From Pratylenchus scribneri (lineage: Eukaryota > Nematoda > Chromadorea > Rhabditida > Pratylenchidae), in assembly GCA_030063045.1 (NCBI GenBank), contig JAQSEB010000046.1, positions 434,001 to 498,000 on the forward strand: 64,000 bases of DNA. Direction: 5' to 3'. Below, piece by piece: positions 46,891-59,556 of the stretch. A program made the position numbers and the translations under genes. Under the pieces are notes generated by a model. The model was not told the DNA's origin, made no database searches, and saw only the letters and a program-made list of their open reading frames with translations. Position 1 is the stretch's first letter; each line of letters starts with the position of its first letter.

Positions 46891-47791
46891 ATGGTTATCC
46901 TAAGCAAATTCGAGAAAAATGCCCAAATTGATGTGAAAGGTCGATTGGCCATCTTTATTGCACTTCTATTTTTCACATTTTCCTTGGCCTTTGCCCTTTC
47001 CTCCTTGCTCACCGATTTTTGGGTAATTTTCTCAAAAATATGAAAGTATTTCCTTCCAAAGATTCATTCTGAAAATATGCTGAGAAATGGAACATTGTCA
47101 GCCAACAACAAAATGAACAGTGGACTCTTTTTTGGTGTTCGACAACTTGACTGGGCTTTCGGACCAAAAATGAAGGAATTTTCGAGTCAAAATTGGATTT
47201 AAAAAATTATATTTCCATTCTTTTTTAGTCTTCAATGAGATTCAATCGGGTGTTAGCTTTTTTGACCGTAATTTTTGGTTTGTGATTCTACTCTCCTACG
47301 GTCTTGGCCTTCTTTGGAATTTGTCGGGTATTTTTGTGGCAATGCGAAATGCAACATTTGAGGACCATCTTAACAAACGAACGGCACTTGGTCCTCATGG
47401 AATTTGCCTTTGGGCATTTCTCACCGGTTATTAAAATTTAAATAATCCAATTTTCCTTTCATCCTTTTCAGCCATCTCTTATGGCTTTTCCTTATTGTTT
47501 TTTTATTATCAATTCCAAACCAAAATCCAAAATAATGTTCTTTTGCCAGAGGAAATTGCTGGCGATTTCTCATCTCATAATTGTCAAAGGTAATTTCCAT
47601 ATTTCATTAAAAATGTATTTTCATTAATTTTTAGCCTTGGATTTTCCTTTTTCCTAATGTTTTTGGCATTTTTTTGCCAAATAATCCCAATGCCTTTCCT
47701 TTATTGCACACTTCATTTTGGTCAAAAAAGTGGCAAAAAGTCGGATGAGAATGACGAAGTCCAAAAGGACGATTCAGTATTCATTTATTAA
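46891..47791 (+). CDS. Four-pass membrane protein, clarin-like
   Basis: Five exons: 46891-47022, 47062-47185, 47229-47426, 47472-47589, 47635-47791; 242 residues, all in phase. Four hydrophobic segments: about 19-41 (LAIFIALLFFTFSLAFAL), 101-125 (FVILLSYGLGLLWNLSGIF), 142-165 (ICLWAFLTAISYGFSLLFF) and 192-215 (FSFFLMFLAFFCQIIPM). The first extracellular loop holds an NGT glycosylation site and SGLFFGVRQLDWAFG, which recalls the GLFxGxxxxNxG pattern of clarins. The cytosolic tail is acidic (KKSDENDEVQKDDS). Clarins organise membrane domains in sensory cells; a claudin or other tetraspan family is an alternative. Identification rests on topology and the loop motif only. Confidence 0.65.
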
Positions 47792-48077
47792 AAATATTCA
47801 TTTTATTATTTTATTCTTCCTGAAAAATTTGCAATTCAAAATTTTGATGTTTTATAAAAATTCAAGTGATTTTGGGGGAAATGAATAAGGAAAATGGAAT
47901 ATATGCATAATGGGAATATGATTTGGTAAAAAGGACATTTAAATGAAAAAATGAAAGGGATTTGCACATATTTTTGGAGTCATAAATGTTTAAATGAGGG
48001 TCATCATAAAATAGATAGGTGGATTTGAGAAAAGGATGGCATGCGTCATCAATGGCTGCCCAATATTCCATCAAAGT

Positions 48078-51000
48078 TTAAACCCAACTATCAATGGATC
48101 GTCTTCTGTTTCCCATGGATTCTGGTTGATGTCCATTCCCTTTTTGAACGGATGCATACAAATGATCAATCGTTGTTGGATTCTGAATTGAATACATATT
48201 TTGAATATTCCATTCCCTTTCTTACTGGTTCAAAGTGACGTTGGCCATTTTTCAAAGGCGGGTGTTTTGGAGGTCTGGCTGACATTGGGCCAGATGAGGG
48301 TGAATTTGGGATACGAGCCTAAAGGACGAATATATTCACGGAATTTTTTAAAAAAGCGAACGGATTGGGGTGGAGTATTGATGTCTCCATAGTGGCTGGT
48401 GTCCACACTATCCTCCATCCTCGATGAGGCCAAGGCTAAATGTGCCGGACGTTCCATGCCCTAAAATTCAATTTTCAACAATAATTCCATCCATGTCCCA
48501 CCTGTGAAGAGAAAGGCCGAGCCAGGGTTGTGGCCATGGATGATGGTGAATGTTTTTCGCCACCAATTCCCGTCCCATCTTTCCCATGTTTCCCTTTAAT
48601 ATACAAAGTTCCACTGTAAAAGTCGGCTTCATTCAGTCCATTTCGCCGGTACAATTCATGCAATTCTTTGTGCCTCCACATCATGAATAGAACCTGTGTG
48701 GCATATTTGCAAATTCGGCGCCCATAGATTGGGTAGGATTTTGCCAAAACTCTCAATCGTTCAGTGCCCTGAAAATCCATTTAAAATTGGCAAAAACATT
48801 AAAATTTCACTTGTGCTGTTTCATGGACTGCTCTGGCCAATTCGGCATTTTGCCTAACTGCTTCCCACAGAATGCCCAAAATGGCACCAAGTGTGGCATC
48901 GGAAGGGAATTCGGAAGCCAAAGCCGGTTGCTCCTTCAATTGGTCGAGTGTGGCACGGTCTGGGATTTTGATGAGCAATTCGGGCAATGCAAAACGGCCA
49001 ATCAAATCCAAATTGCGCTTAAATTAATATTCAATTTATTCATTCATTTTGTGTCAAATTGACTTGATCCAATGCCAAATTTCGAAGGGCACAACAAACG
49101 GCACAAACCACTCGATCCTCACGGAGTCGAAGCAATTCGACCAGAATTGGCAAGCCCTATTTTAATGGATTAAAATCGAAAAAAGTGGATATTTTGCTGA
49201 CTTTTTCGGTCCTGACTGTTTGTCTGACCAAAATGGATCCATCAAAAGGACATCCGGCTAAATTTTGAATGGCCGCAGCCGATGCTTCCAAAATTTCACA
49301 GTCAGCGGAATCCTGTAGAACACGAAGATAGAGGCGAACAGTGGATGGGTGCCAAAGGCGTTGTGGGCCCTAATGATTTGGAATTAATATTATTAATGTA
49401 ATATAAATTCTCTCACTGATGCTGATGGCATTTCCAAGTCATCAACCGTCTTTTCTGCCTCCATCTTTTTGGTCTTACGAAAGAGTCGACCCCCGTGTTT
49501 CTTTCCACCAATTGTACTCGTTTTCGGGCTCCCAGAAGGGGCAGATCTGCTTCGCTCTTAAACAAGTATGTCCAAATATTTTCATAAATTAAATTGCCTG
49601 TGCTTCTCCCAGATTGAGGAAACCCATTTTCATTAGATTGACTGGAATCGGCATGAATTTGATAACGAGATCGATTTGGATCGTATTTTGGGTCAACAAC
49701 TTCTTGTACCCTTAAAATTAAAATAAATTCAAAGAAAAAGGGCTCATTAATTGAATTTGCCTGTAGCTGAGATTCCTTAGAAGGCAAACAACATTTTCGG
49801 TGCCCCTCGTGTCCAATTGGCCCCTTTGGATTGCCCCTTCTAGAAAATTAAGCAAAATATCCACCAATCCGGGTGCTGATCGCAAAAAGCGACGGGCCTA
49901 AAATAATTCAAAATAAATAATGTTAAATTTATTATTCACTTGATCATTGATTGCCGAAATATTCCTAAGAATTCCGGTGGCATTCCGAAAAACATTGGCT
50001 GCCGGATTTCGACCATTCGATGATTGCTGTGATGGGCCAGGATGGCCTCCTTTTTGTTGTTGATGGCCAATTTGTGGGGCATAAGGCATACTAAAATTTG
50101 AATATGGGCGAATTCGATTGAACTCAATTAAGCCTACACAGCATGTTGAATGATTATTTCGGCTGTCTGATTCAGAATTGGCTCCTTCAAATCATCGCAG
50201 GATGAAATATTCCAAAGGGTGCCAGTCGCCTCCTCATGGACCAATGGCGCATTTTGGATGGTTCGAAGTAATTGGGCCAATGCTTTTAATCCGCCCTTTT
50301 GGTGGATCAACTTTTTATTGGCATCATTCGCTTTTCCAAATGCCAAATTCTTTAGGCATCCACAAACATTTCGAAGGATTTCCGTATTTTGGGAATGTAA
50401 CAAACTGATCAAACATTCAATGCCACCTGCAAGATATTACAATATTTTGGGATTTGATTCATTCTTTTGACCATAATTTCGTGTTTCCTCTTTGATTGTG
50501 TCATTGTTGAAGGTCAAATGTTGAAGATAGCCAGAGGCATCCAACACCAATATTTGGTCGGGGCTTTTCAAATAGTCAATTACTTCCTTCAATGTTGGAT
50601 CCCTCCATTGGAGGGAGGATTCGGTTTGACGGTAAATGGGCGGAGGGGAATCTATAAATGAATGAATGTGCATTTTGGCCCAATTCCACTCCACCGACCA
50701 TCTCTATCGGGCAATGGCGGTGATTCTCTGTTCATTTCCTCCATCATTGGCATCATCATCATCATTGTATTTGGTTGATCCATTGGAGGAATTGATTGTT
50801 GGCCATCCACTTCCGGTATTGTGATCAAAGGGGATGGGTCCGAAGGTTGGGAAAGGCCAACGGCATTTTTGGCCAAAACCCGAAATTGATATTGATGCCC
50901 TTTTAACAATGAACCAATGGAAGTTTTGCAGACTCGAACCAATTGGCCTTCGGTCATTCGATACCAATTTTTGGCTAAATTTAAATTTAATTAGCCCAAA

Positions 51001-54000
51001 ATGTATTTAACTGACCGTCCTGCATCAAATCCCTGAATTCCACTTCGTATCCCTGAACAGGTAAAACACTTTTTGCTGGAAGCCAACAAAGTGTCAGGCA
51101 GTTCCCGTCTCCAGAATCTGTGAATTCAATTTAATTTTAAATAAATTTAATTTATGAATTGGACCAATATATTCAGGAGCCGATGGTCTTTCTGGCACTT
51201 TTCTGTGGGAAGAGGCACTGGCCAATGGGGCCCATTCAGCAGAATTGCCTGCGGGGATAGGCCGAAGTCGAATTGGCTCGGATGGGGGCGATGGAATGGA
51301 GGAACGAAGGCCGTTCAACAAAGAAATACTCCAAATTCGGAATTCGTAACCAGTGGAATCCGGAAGGAGATTTTCAACTGGAATATGGCAAAATTGGATA
51401 TAATGATAATAAATAAATAATGTGAATTTTTCTTATTTTGGTTTAGAAGAATGCGAATATTGTGGAGTCAATTCCACCACCCAAATTTGGCACCACAATT
51501 CCCCTTTTGTGTCCATTTGCATCGATGAGTGTGAACAAAGTTGACATGCGGGAATTGGTAATGTGAATATGGAGGGAGGTGGTCTTTTGAAAAGTTACCC
51601 CAATTCTCCCAATATTTTCCATTGTTGTGTGTTTCACTTTGTTTTTGTTTTATTCAGCAGTTGAACAAAAAAGTGGTCAAAATCAATTATTAATTAATTA
51701 TTCAATAAAAATTTCTTTTAATCTTCTTCTAATCCGTTTAAAAAGGTGTCTATGTAAATTTAAACGAAAATAGTATTTATATTAGCAGATCTCATATAAA
51801 TGATGGAATATGAACAAGAAAAGGAATATGGAGGGAAGGAATGATGGTTTATTAGTTTAGTTGGTCTGAAAATGATGGGAATTGAAGGAAAGATGACCTC
51901 CCTTTCTTGCGCATTTACGCCCAAATAATTGCCCGTTTTGTTGTCCCCGTCAGTCAAGATGGCCTACCTCTCCCAATTTTCTCGTCTCCTTCATTAAAAC
52001 CTTTTCGACGGACTGCGCTAAATGGTCCACACGCTATTTTCCCTTGTCCGTTATATTCATCCTAAAAGTCGTCGTCCGTTCTTCCCCTTCAATTCCATTA
52101 GAAGACCCCAACGGCGTCGAAAACGAAAGAATTGGGTGAGGGTGGTTGGGAATGAAGGATAAATGAGAATGGCAACCGTCCAAATGGGTTTTTCTCCGAG
52201 TGAAATTAGAATTGAGGGGAATGGAAAGGGGAATGGAAACTGGTTTATATTCGGCTAAATTTTTCCAAAAATAAGTTATCCGTTCCATTTAAAAATAATA
52301 TTTAATAAAAGGGAAATTAAATATTTTTGAATGAATTAAATTTTGGCCCATTCAATAAATGAAACCGACCAATAAAATGGTCCATTGTGGTGGTGACCGG
52401 CACCCGATGCTGACCACCACCTCCTCCTCCATCATCATCGCCGATGACCGAATGAATGGGCGAAATTTGCTGATCGGCCAGCTGCACCCATCCAGGCTCA
52501 CCCAATTCCCTCATTTCCACCAAATAGGCCAAATGGGATGATGGGGGGAGGGTGGAGGAGGATGTGGATGGCCAATGTAAATGAACCCAATTTGGACCAC
52601 TTTCCAACACCTCAAAAATGAATAATTCAATTAATTAATTCATTTTTGAGTCCACTTTTGGTTGGTTTGGTGCCGCTGGAATGGTGGCAAAATCAACGGC
52701 AGCAAATCCGTTGACCTGTCGAATTGGGGCCGGTGGCCGAATTCGAATGAAGCCAGATGAAGGGCTGGCCGATTCCCGACCGAATTTATCCCTTGACAGA
52801 ACCCGAAATTCGTATTCCCCATTTGGGCGAAGTCCAAAGACTACAAAAAAGTGAATAAACGAATGAATGAATGAAATATTTTGCCTTGGAATCGATGTTC
52901 CATGATTGGTCGATCATTTGCCGGAAGCCAATTTGAATTGTTCACTTCTCGATATACCACCTTTTTAAATAATAATTAATTTATTTTAAATGTTTTTCCC
53001 ACCAAATATCCAATAAAGTTTTTGTCCAATTTTGTCCCCCCATCAATTCCATTTATTATTGTTGCCATTCCGGGGTCGCCCATCGATGGCCTCCATTCAA
53101 TGGTGGCCCGATCCGCATCAACCCCAACAATTTGGGGACGGCCAGGGGCAGATGGTGGACCATCAGCTGCAAATTGGAAAGGGGCATTTATAAAGGGGAA
53201 TGGAAATTGATGGGATTTAAATAATTTGGAATTCAAACAAAATTAATAAATATAATGTTTTTGCCACCTTCTGTTCCAAATTGTGTGCTTTTTTGTTCCC
53301 TCAGGCGAATTGGCGATGTTGGATTGGAGGGAATGCCAAAACCCGCCATATTGGCACCAAGCACCCGAAATTGATATGGCTCATCCGGATCCAAATTGGT
53401 TACTGCATAATATTGAATATTCATATTAAATTAATTTCCAAAAATATTAACAATATTTTTTATTTGAGTTAATTTCCCTTCTCCTTCTGAACAATTCTTC
53501 ATTTTGGCAAAATTCCTCGGCAAAATATTCCATCGATTCAAATTCAACAAAATTGGAGGAAGAATACATTTTTGAATAACTTTTTGTCCATTTTTGCAAT
53601 GTTTCCTCGGCAGAGGAATACATTTTATTGAAATTTTCTAAATAAAAGTGGCATTTTTGCATTGACATTCAACAGGATTTTATTATTATTTCCAATTTTT
53701 GCGGATTATTAAAATGATTTTTAGAAATCGATTTTGCAGAAAATTGGATTATTTTTTTGGCGGTCCCGAAAAAATTGCGCATTCAAGGGGTGAAAAGTGG
53801 GGGACAATTGGATGGGTGGAAAAGGGGGGCAAGTGGAGGGGGGAATTCATTCATTCAATCCAGCCGACCGGCCAACATTTTTGCTGGAATTTTGACCACC
53901 TTCCAAGGCCATCAATGCCCCCTTCACCATTGTTCGGCGCCGGAAGGGGATGAGCTGCGAGAAAAGCCAAAATCGGGGAGGAATATTTGAGGAGGAGGCG

Positions 54001-57000
54001 ATTTAAGCCGATGGCAGACAAAATTCAATAGAAATGCTAATAATCGGCAAATGAATTTGCGGTCGATTTAAAATATGTTTCAATGTTTCTCAAGTTAAAA
54101 ATTTTTTCTGTGGCCAACTCATCACAAAAACGCACTATTGGGAAAAGCCGAGGAATTTTTGGAAGCGGAGGAAAAGAAATGGTCTGGTCCCCACTCCCCA
54201 TTCAAAGTTCAAACCCACTTTTGACTCATCCATTCCATTCGCCTCTTTTATCCTTTGTGTTGGGCCCTCATCGAGAATATGAAAATTGAACAAAACCAAA
54301 AACGATTTTTTCACATTTTAATGAGCAAAAAATTCTTTTTTGGATCAAAATAAATTCACTTTTTTATTAGTTTTTGGGCCAAAGGAAAATGGCCAGATGG
54401 ACTGATGAAAAATGCGGCGGAGTTTTTGCAATTAAAATGGGCTATGTTGAATCGAAATGTGGGGAAATGGCGACGAAGATTGAGGGCAAAACAGACTCCT
54501 TTCCCCTCCATTGAATGAATGAATAAATGAATAATTAACCATAACATTTAATTTAAAGATTGGAGCAAAGGAAATCAACTCAAATATTCACATTAAAATT
54601 CAAATTAATTTGGCCTACTTTTGCATTCAGTTTCGCCCAACAAATCATCATGTGCCGGGTCCCATTCCTCCAATTCTGATCGTTTAAATTCCACCCGATA
54701 TCCAATCAATGGCCCAGCATTCCCATCAAAATCAGGCCGTAACCAGGCCAATGAAATGGCCGAATCCGTCAATTCCGTCATTTGAGGCATCCCTGGGGCA
54801 CTTGGCGTCCCTAAATGTAATGAATTCACCCAAATTTAATTGTACAAAATGTTCATTTCATTCACTTGAATAAAATTGTTGGCCTCCATTCCCATTGGCC
54901 ATTATTTGGGCCGGCGATGTTTGCTTTGAGGTAGTCGGCGTTGAACTGTAGAATTTCTCCTCATGTTCCGAAATGAATGTTCGACTCAAATCGATGCCCA
55001 CATTTTGGTCCAATGTTCCACCAAAATCGGCTTCATCCGACGCAGATGAAGGGCCTTGGGCGGATGAAGGGGCCACCGGGGATGGGGACATTGTTTCGGC
55101 TAAAGGATGGCACCAATTAATTAATGAATTGTGCGAAATTACCATCGAATCCATTGTTGATCGGGTTGCCATCGGCATCAAAATAAATGTCCCCAGGTTC
55201 TATGGGAATTTGCTTCACAGAACGAGTGGTTGTTATTTTGGTGACCCTCGTAATCTGAAAATACTGTACATTTGGCCAAAACAATTTATGGCACACTTTT
55301 TGGGTGGATGAACAATGCCTTTGGATGCCATCTTCTCCCTCGATTATTTCCTCGCCCAACCTTCTTTCCTCCCTTTCTGCCCTTTCGTCCTCCATTTCAA
55401 AATCCATTTTTGGCGGACTTTTTCCCCCAAAGCCATTTTGCCTTTCCCCTTCCAAATCGGCATTCTCCAATTTGGATTCATAAGTGTACGAATATTTGCT
55501 GCCTCTGGCCGAAGGCATTCCCCCGGCCAATTCCGTCACATATGTATGGGCCATTCTGGTTGTGAGGGAAAAGAATTAGGGTTTTGCTTTGCAAAGGGGG
55601 TTATTTGGTTAATGAGGAAGCAGTCGTTCCCTTCTTTTGGCCAACAATTTTTGTTTTAAACTTAAATGGGCCAAAGGACACATTGGCTGGTTGTTGGCTT
55701 CCTTCCTACTAATTATAACAATATCCTCCCGAAATGCCCCCACTCTTTTTAAAACTCACTTTGGATCAACAACAACTTCCTCGGATGAGAAATTGTCCCA
55801 TTCCAATGGAACTGAGTCTTTCGGCAATGTGCTGAAAAAAATGAAAATTTTATTTTAAAGAATAAATTTTAAAATAAAAATGGTTGGAAAGGGCACGGTT
55901 CAGCCTAAAAATGGCAGCAGGTTCAAAAAATGATCAAAATTTTCCATTTTTTTTATTTTGAAATGATCAGGGGCCATGAATATGAAAATGATTTTTTTGG
56001 AAGAAATAGGGAATTGAATCATCCATCCAATGGAGGAAAAAATGGCTTTTTAGACGTGAACAGTCATCCATAAAATATGTGGAATGGAGGAGGATTGGCC
56101 CAAATATTCCTCCAAAAAAGGCCTTATTTTGCCATTTTCCAAAATGCTTCAATTGGGGAAAACAAACAAAATACAGATCAATTTATTTTCAGTCAATGAT
56201 TTGCCCGGCCCATTCAATGTATTTTGCCTTTTCTAATCGTCTCAATGGCCTTTTTAGGCTAATATTCTCCATTTTCATATTTTCCCACATTTAAATGGTT
56301 TGTTTGCCTCCATTTTTCTTTGTACAAGAAGAAAATTTTGTGAATATTTGATATATTTTTGTTATTTGAATAAAAAGGAAAAACAAAATATTTTTTGGAA
56401 GCTTTTCATGGATAAGGGGATTGTACATTAATTGGAATTGGAAAAGGCAATTGAGGGGAATGGAAAAGGGGATGGATGGATGAATGAATTGGGGTGGGGG
56501 ATAATTGGATGGATATAAATATAAGGGAATAAAATAATTTACATATTATTGACAGTTCATTTGCACCAAATTGTTTTTTTAAATGAATTCTTTTTGACAA
56601 TATTAGTATAATAAAGGAAATGGATTTTGGTTTTGGATGGTTGGCTGCCACCGGTGTCGAGGTTTTTGTGAAGATAACGCAAAAATGTGGGCCCTGGGGG
56701 GCGACACACCAAAAATATCGATACACTCGAAGCATCCAACTCTGGCCCAGGGAAGATAGTGGCGATGGGGCAAATGGGGCTTTTAGGGCTTGTTTGGACT
56801 GCTAAAAGTGAAGGGAAATGAGGGAAGCACTCAAAAGGTCGGGAATGGGGGAAAGGGATGCGCATTGTGCACATTGGAAAACAGCAAAACAAGGGGATTG
56901 GTTGGAATGGGCAATGGGCCAAAGGACGAATTTGAGGGGGCACAGGTGAGCCGAAGCACAAATTGATAGAGAAATTTAGGGGAAAACAACGAATTGGCAA

Positions 57001-59556
57001 CAAATTTATTAGGGGAATATTGGGCTGATAAGGGGGGGGGGGGGGTTTGATCGAATACGGAGCAAATTTGTGCAAACAAAATTGGGCTATTGATTTTATT
57101 TTCGGCCCAATAAATAAATGAAATCGAATTATGGCCACAAACCAATCCATCATCGATTATGTTGGGAATACGTGGTGAAAAAAGGATTGAAAAGGTGCAG
57201 CCGGGGTTGGCCGCGATGGATGACGACGTTTTGTGTGATTTTGCGGTCAAAAGCGCAATGGAAAACAGGGAAAAACGAAAAAAGATGGAGAAGGGTTTGT
57301 TTGGACGGTGAGCACAATGTACTTTCCCCATTGCATTCCCTTTTTGCTTTTGTCCCTATTGGTGGCTTAAAGGTCGCCGTGTCATCGCCCAATCCAAACA
57401 TTGTTTTTTGAGGGGATATTTGGTTTGGATTGAGGCATGTCGAGTCTCTCAAGTTGTATTTTATTTCTTCAATCTCTAATTTGTGTTTTGGCCAATTTTC
57501 CTCTATTAAAAAGGCATTGTCAAGGAATTAAGAGAATATTGAGTAACCCAAAATGAATTAATTCCCTCAATTTTACGAAATTGCGCAAATTGGAATGTAA
57601 AATTCTTGCAAAAGGCACAAAAAATATTGAATAAAGGGGAATTGAATTCATAAATACATCCCATATACATTCTCTCCAAATAATCCTCTCAATACCCATT
57701 CCACCAATTTTCGTCCCAATATTTTCGCCCCAAATTCCTCCCAATAATTCAAATTCCATTACTTCTTTTTTCCAATGCAATTGGTTGGCTCAATCAAAAA
57801 TCCATCTAAATTATTGGGTCAAATATTTTTGCTGTTCACAAAGGCAAATTATCCAATTTCAAGGGCAACTGAATGGAAATACTATGAGGGAATTTATAAG
57901 GCAGAAATAGAAAGAATATGAATGAAGAATTGTAAAACATTTAATTTAGTGGAGGATTGTAAAACATTTGTGAATTGTAAAACATTGTGGATTGTAAAAC
58001 ATTGTGGATTGTAAAACATTGTGGATTGCAAAACATTTTTGGATTGTAAAACATTTTTGGATTAAAAACATTTTTGGATTGTAAAACATTTTTGGATTGT
58101 AAAACATTGTGGATTGCAAAACATTTTTGGATTGCAAAACATTTTTGGATTGTAAAACATTTTTGGATTGAAAACATTTTTGGATTGTAAAACATTTTTG
58201 GATTGAAAACATTTTTGGATTGTAAAACATTTTTGGATTGTAAAACATTTGTAATTTATTGAGGAAACATCTGTAATTTAGTGGAGGATTGTAAAACATT
58301 TTTGGATTGTAAACATTTTTGGATTGTAAAACATTGTGGATTGTAAAATATTTTTGGATTGTAAAACATTTTTGGATTGTAAAACATTGTGGATTGCAAA
58401 ACATATTTTTGGATTGAAAACATTTTTGGATTGTAAAACATTTTTGGATTGTAAAACATTTTTGGATTATAAAACATTTTTGGATTGTAAAACATTTTTG
58501 GATTGTAAAACATTTTTGGATTGTAAAAAATTTTTGGATTGTAAAACATTTTTGGATTGAAAACATTTTTGGATTGTAAAACATTTTTGGATTGTAAAAC
58601 ATTTTTGGATTGAAAACATTTTTGGATTGTAAAACATTTTTGGATTGTAAAACATTTTTGGATTGAAAACATTTTTGGATTGTAAAACATTTTTGGATTG
58701 AAAACATTTTTGGATTGTAAAACATTTTTGGATTGTAAAACATTTTTGGATTGAAAACATTTTTGGATTGTAAAACATTTTTGGATTGAAAACATTTTTG
58801 GATTGTAAAACATTTTTGGATTGAAAACATTTTTGGATTGTAAAACATTTGTGGATTGGAAAACATTTGTAATTTAATCGGAAAATTGTAAAACAGGAGG
58901 AATTTAATGGAAATATTTGCAAATTTGTGTCATAATTTTGGGAATTTGTCACTATTTATGTCAATTTTTTGTATGTTTATATCACTATTTTGAAATTTAA
59001 ATTTTACATTCACTAAAAATCCAATCCTTAAAATCTTGCAAATTCTAATTTATATCTCACCTAACCAATGTGTCAATTTCCTCCGTCGTATACACTTCAT
59101 GAAGCCTTTGTTTTGTTTCCGTCACCCGCTTTTCATTTTGCGATGTTTTTGTAGTTCCATTTTGGCCATTAGTGGATGCCGAATCGACCACAATTATTTG
59201 GGAATTTGATTTTTCAACATTAGGAGGGATTGGTGATTGGCCGGATTGGACCATTATGAAGGAGGAAGTACTGGGTGAAACTGAAATAAAAAAATATGGA
59301 ATAAAATTGAAATGTAAAAATTTGTGGATTCTTTGGCTAAAATTATTGTAAAATTAGTTTTCAAAGCACACATTGCAAAAAATGTGTTATATATTTTTGG
59401 TAATGCACACAAACCGCAGGACTCCTCCTCATCCTCAGGAATGGGCTCCATCGGCGGCTGTTTTATTGGCTCCTGGGGCCACACCGGCACCGCAATGACC
59501 TCCTCCTCCTCCATTTCATCTTCTCCCTGATTTTTGCTTCTTTCGGTTGAATCCAT
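48078..59556 (-). CDS. jac-1: p120/delta-catenin with FN3 domains and armadillo repeats (JAC-1-like)
   Basis: Thirty exons (minus): 59415-59556, 59061-59280, 55760-55831, 55297-55555, 55143-55254, 54866-55099, 54619-54810, 53268-53402, 53003-53166, 52885-52960, 52656-52840, 52370-52610, 51968-52254, 51481-51636, 51165-51377, 51016-51117, 50699-50974, 50472-50651, 50138-50426, 49940-50090, 49761-49897, 49598-49710, 49417-49556, 49202-49369, 49064-49156, 48811-49017, 48502-48768, 48362-48460, 48226-48318, 48078-48182; about 1,702 residues. Acidic N-terminus, five FN3 domains (about 345-1020; e.g. [30 protein letters not shown]), then armadillo repeats ([55 protein letters not shown]). It ends DSWV, the PDZ-binding end of the delta-catenin family. 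C. elegans JAC-1 likewise combines FN3 and Arm. It binds cadherin at adherens junctions. Three introns are GC-AG. All exons join in phase except 51968-52254, which needs one extra base near 52036. Confidence 0.88.
57159..57433 (+). CDS. Tentative small gene nested in the catenin intron
   Basis: Two plus-strand exons, 57159-57307 and 57373-57433, join in phase (donor gtgagc, acceptor ttaaag) to give 69 residues: [20 protein letters not shown], then [30 protein letters not shown] and a short hydrophobic end. Codon use resembles real exons and the helix is strongly charged. There is no homology I recognise and the acceptor is weak. It lies opposite to and inside the 3.2-kb second intron of the catenin gene. 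It may be a real nested gene, an exon of a longer one, or chance. Confidence 0.3.
57946..58866. repeat. 18-bp minisatellite, about 50 units
   Basis: Unit gattgtaaaacatttttg (18 bp) with frequent 17-bp variants (gattgaaaacatttttg) and a few gtgg or ttgca variants. Every frame of the minus strand stays open ([18 protein letters not shown]) because the unit has no stop in that strand, giving long false proteins of up to 306 residues. A different sequence (aatttattgaggaaacatctg) interrupts it at about 58253-58290. It sits in intron 2 of the catenin gene. Confidence 0.95.

Noticed and set aside
48230..48457. Catenin C-terminus ending ...EKWPTSL by reading through 48319-48361
   Set aside because: Those 43 nt have intron borders and AT-rich content; splicing them leads in phase to a C-terminus ending DSWV, the family hallmark.
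53447..53668. Glu/Ser-rich frame in the catenin intron 53403-54618
   Set aside because: Not needed for phase between the flanking FN3 exons, and no acceptor or donor pair in frame.
56406..57153. Minus-strand 198-residue frame with [13 protein letters not shown] as an extra catenin exon
   Set aside because: Exons 2 and 3 of the catenin already join in phase; no donor follows the stretch in a compatible phase.
58336..58560. Plus-strand frame LDCKTF repeats over the minisatellite
   Set aside because: Product of the 18-bp repeat; no start or splice context.
57941..58952. 306-residue and overlapping minus-strand frames (NPKMFY/QSKNVL repeats)
   Set aside because: The repeat unit is open in all frames; it lies in an intron of the catenin gene.
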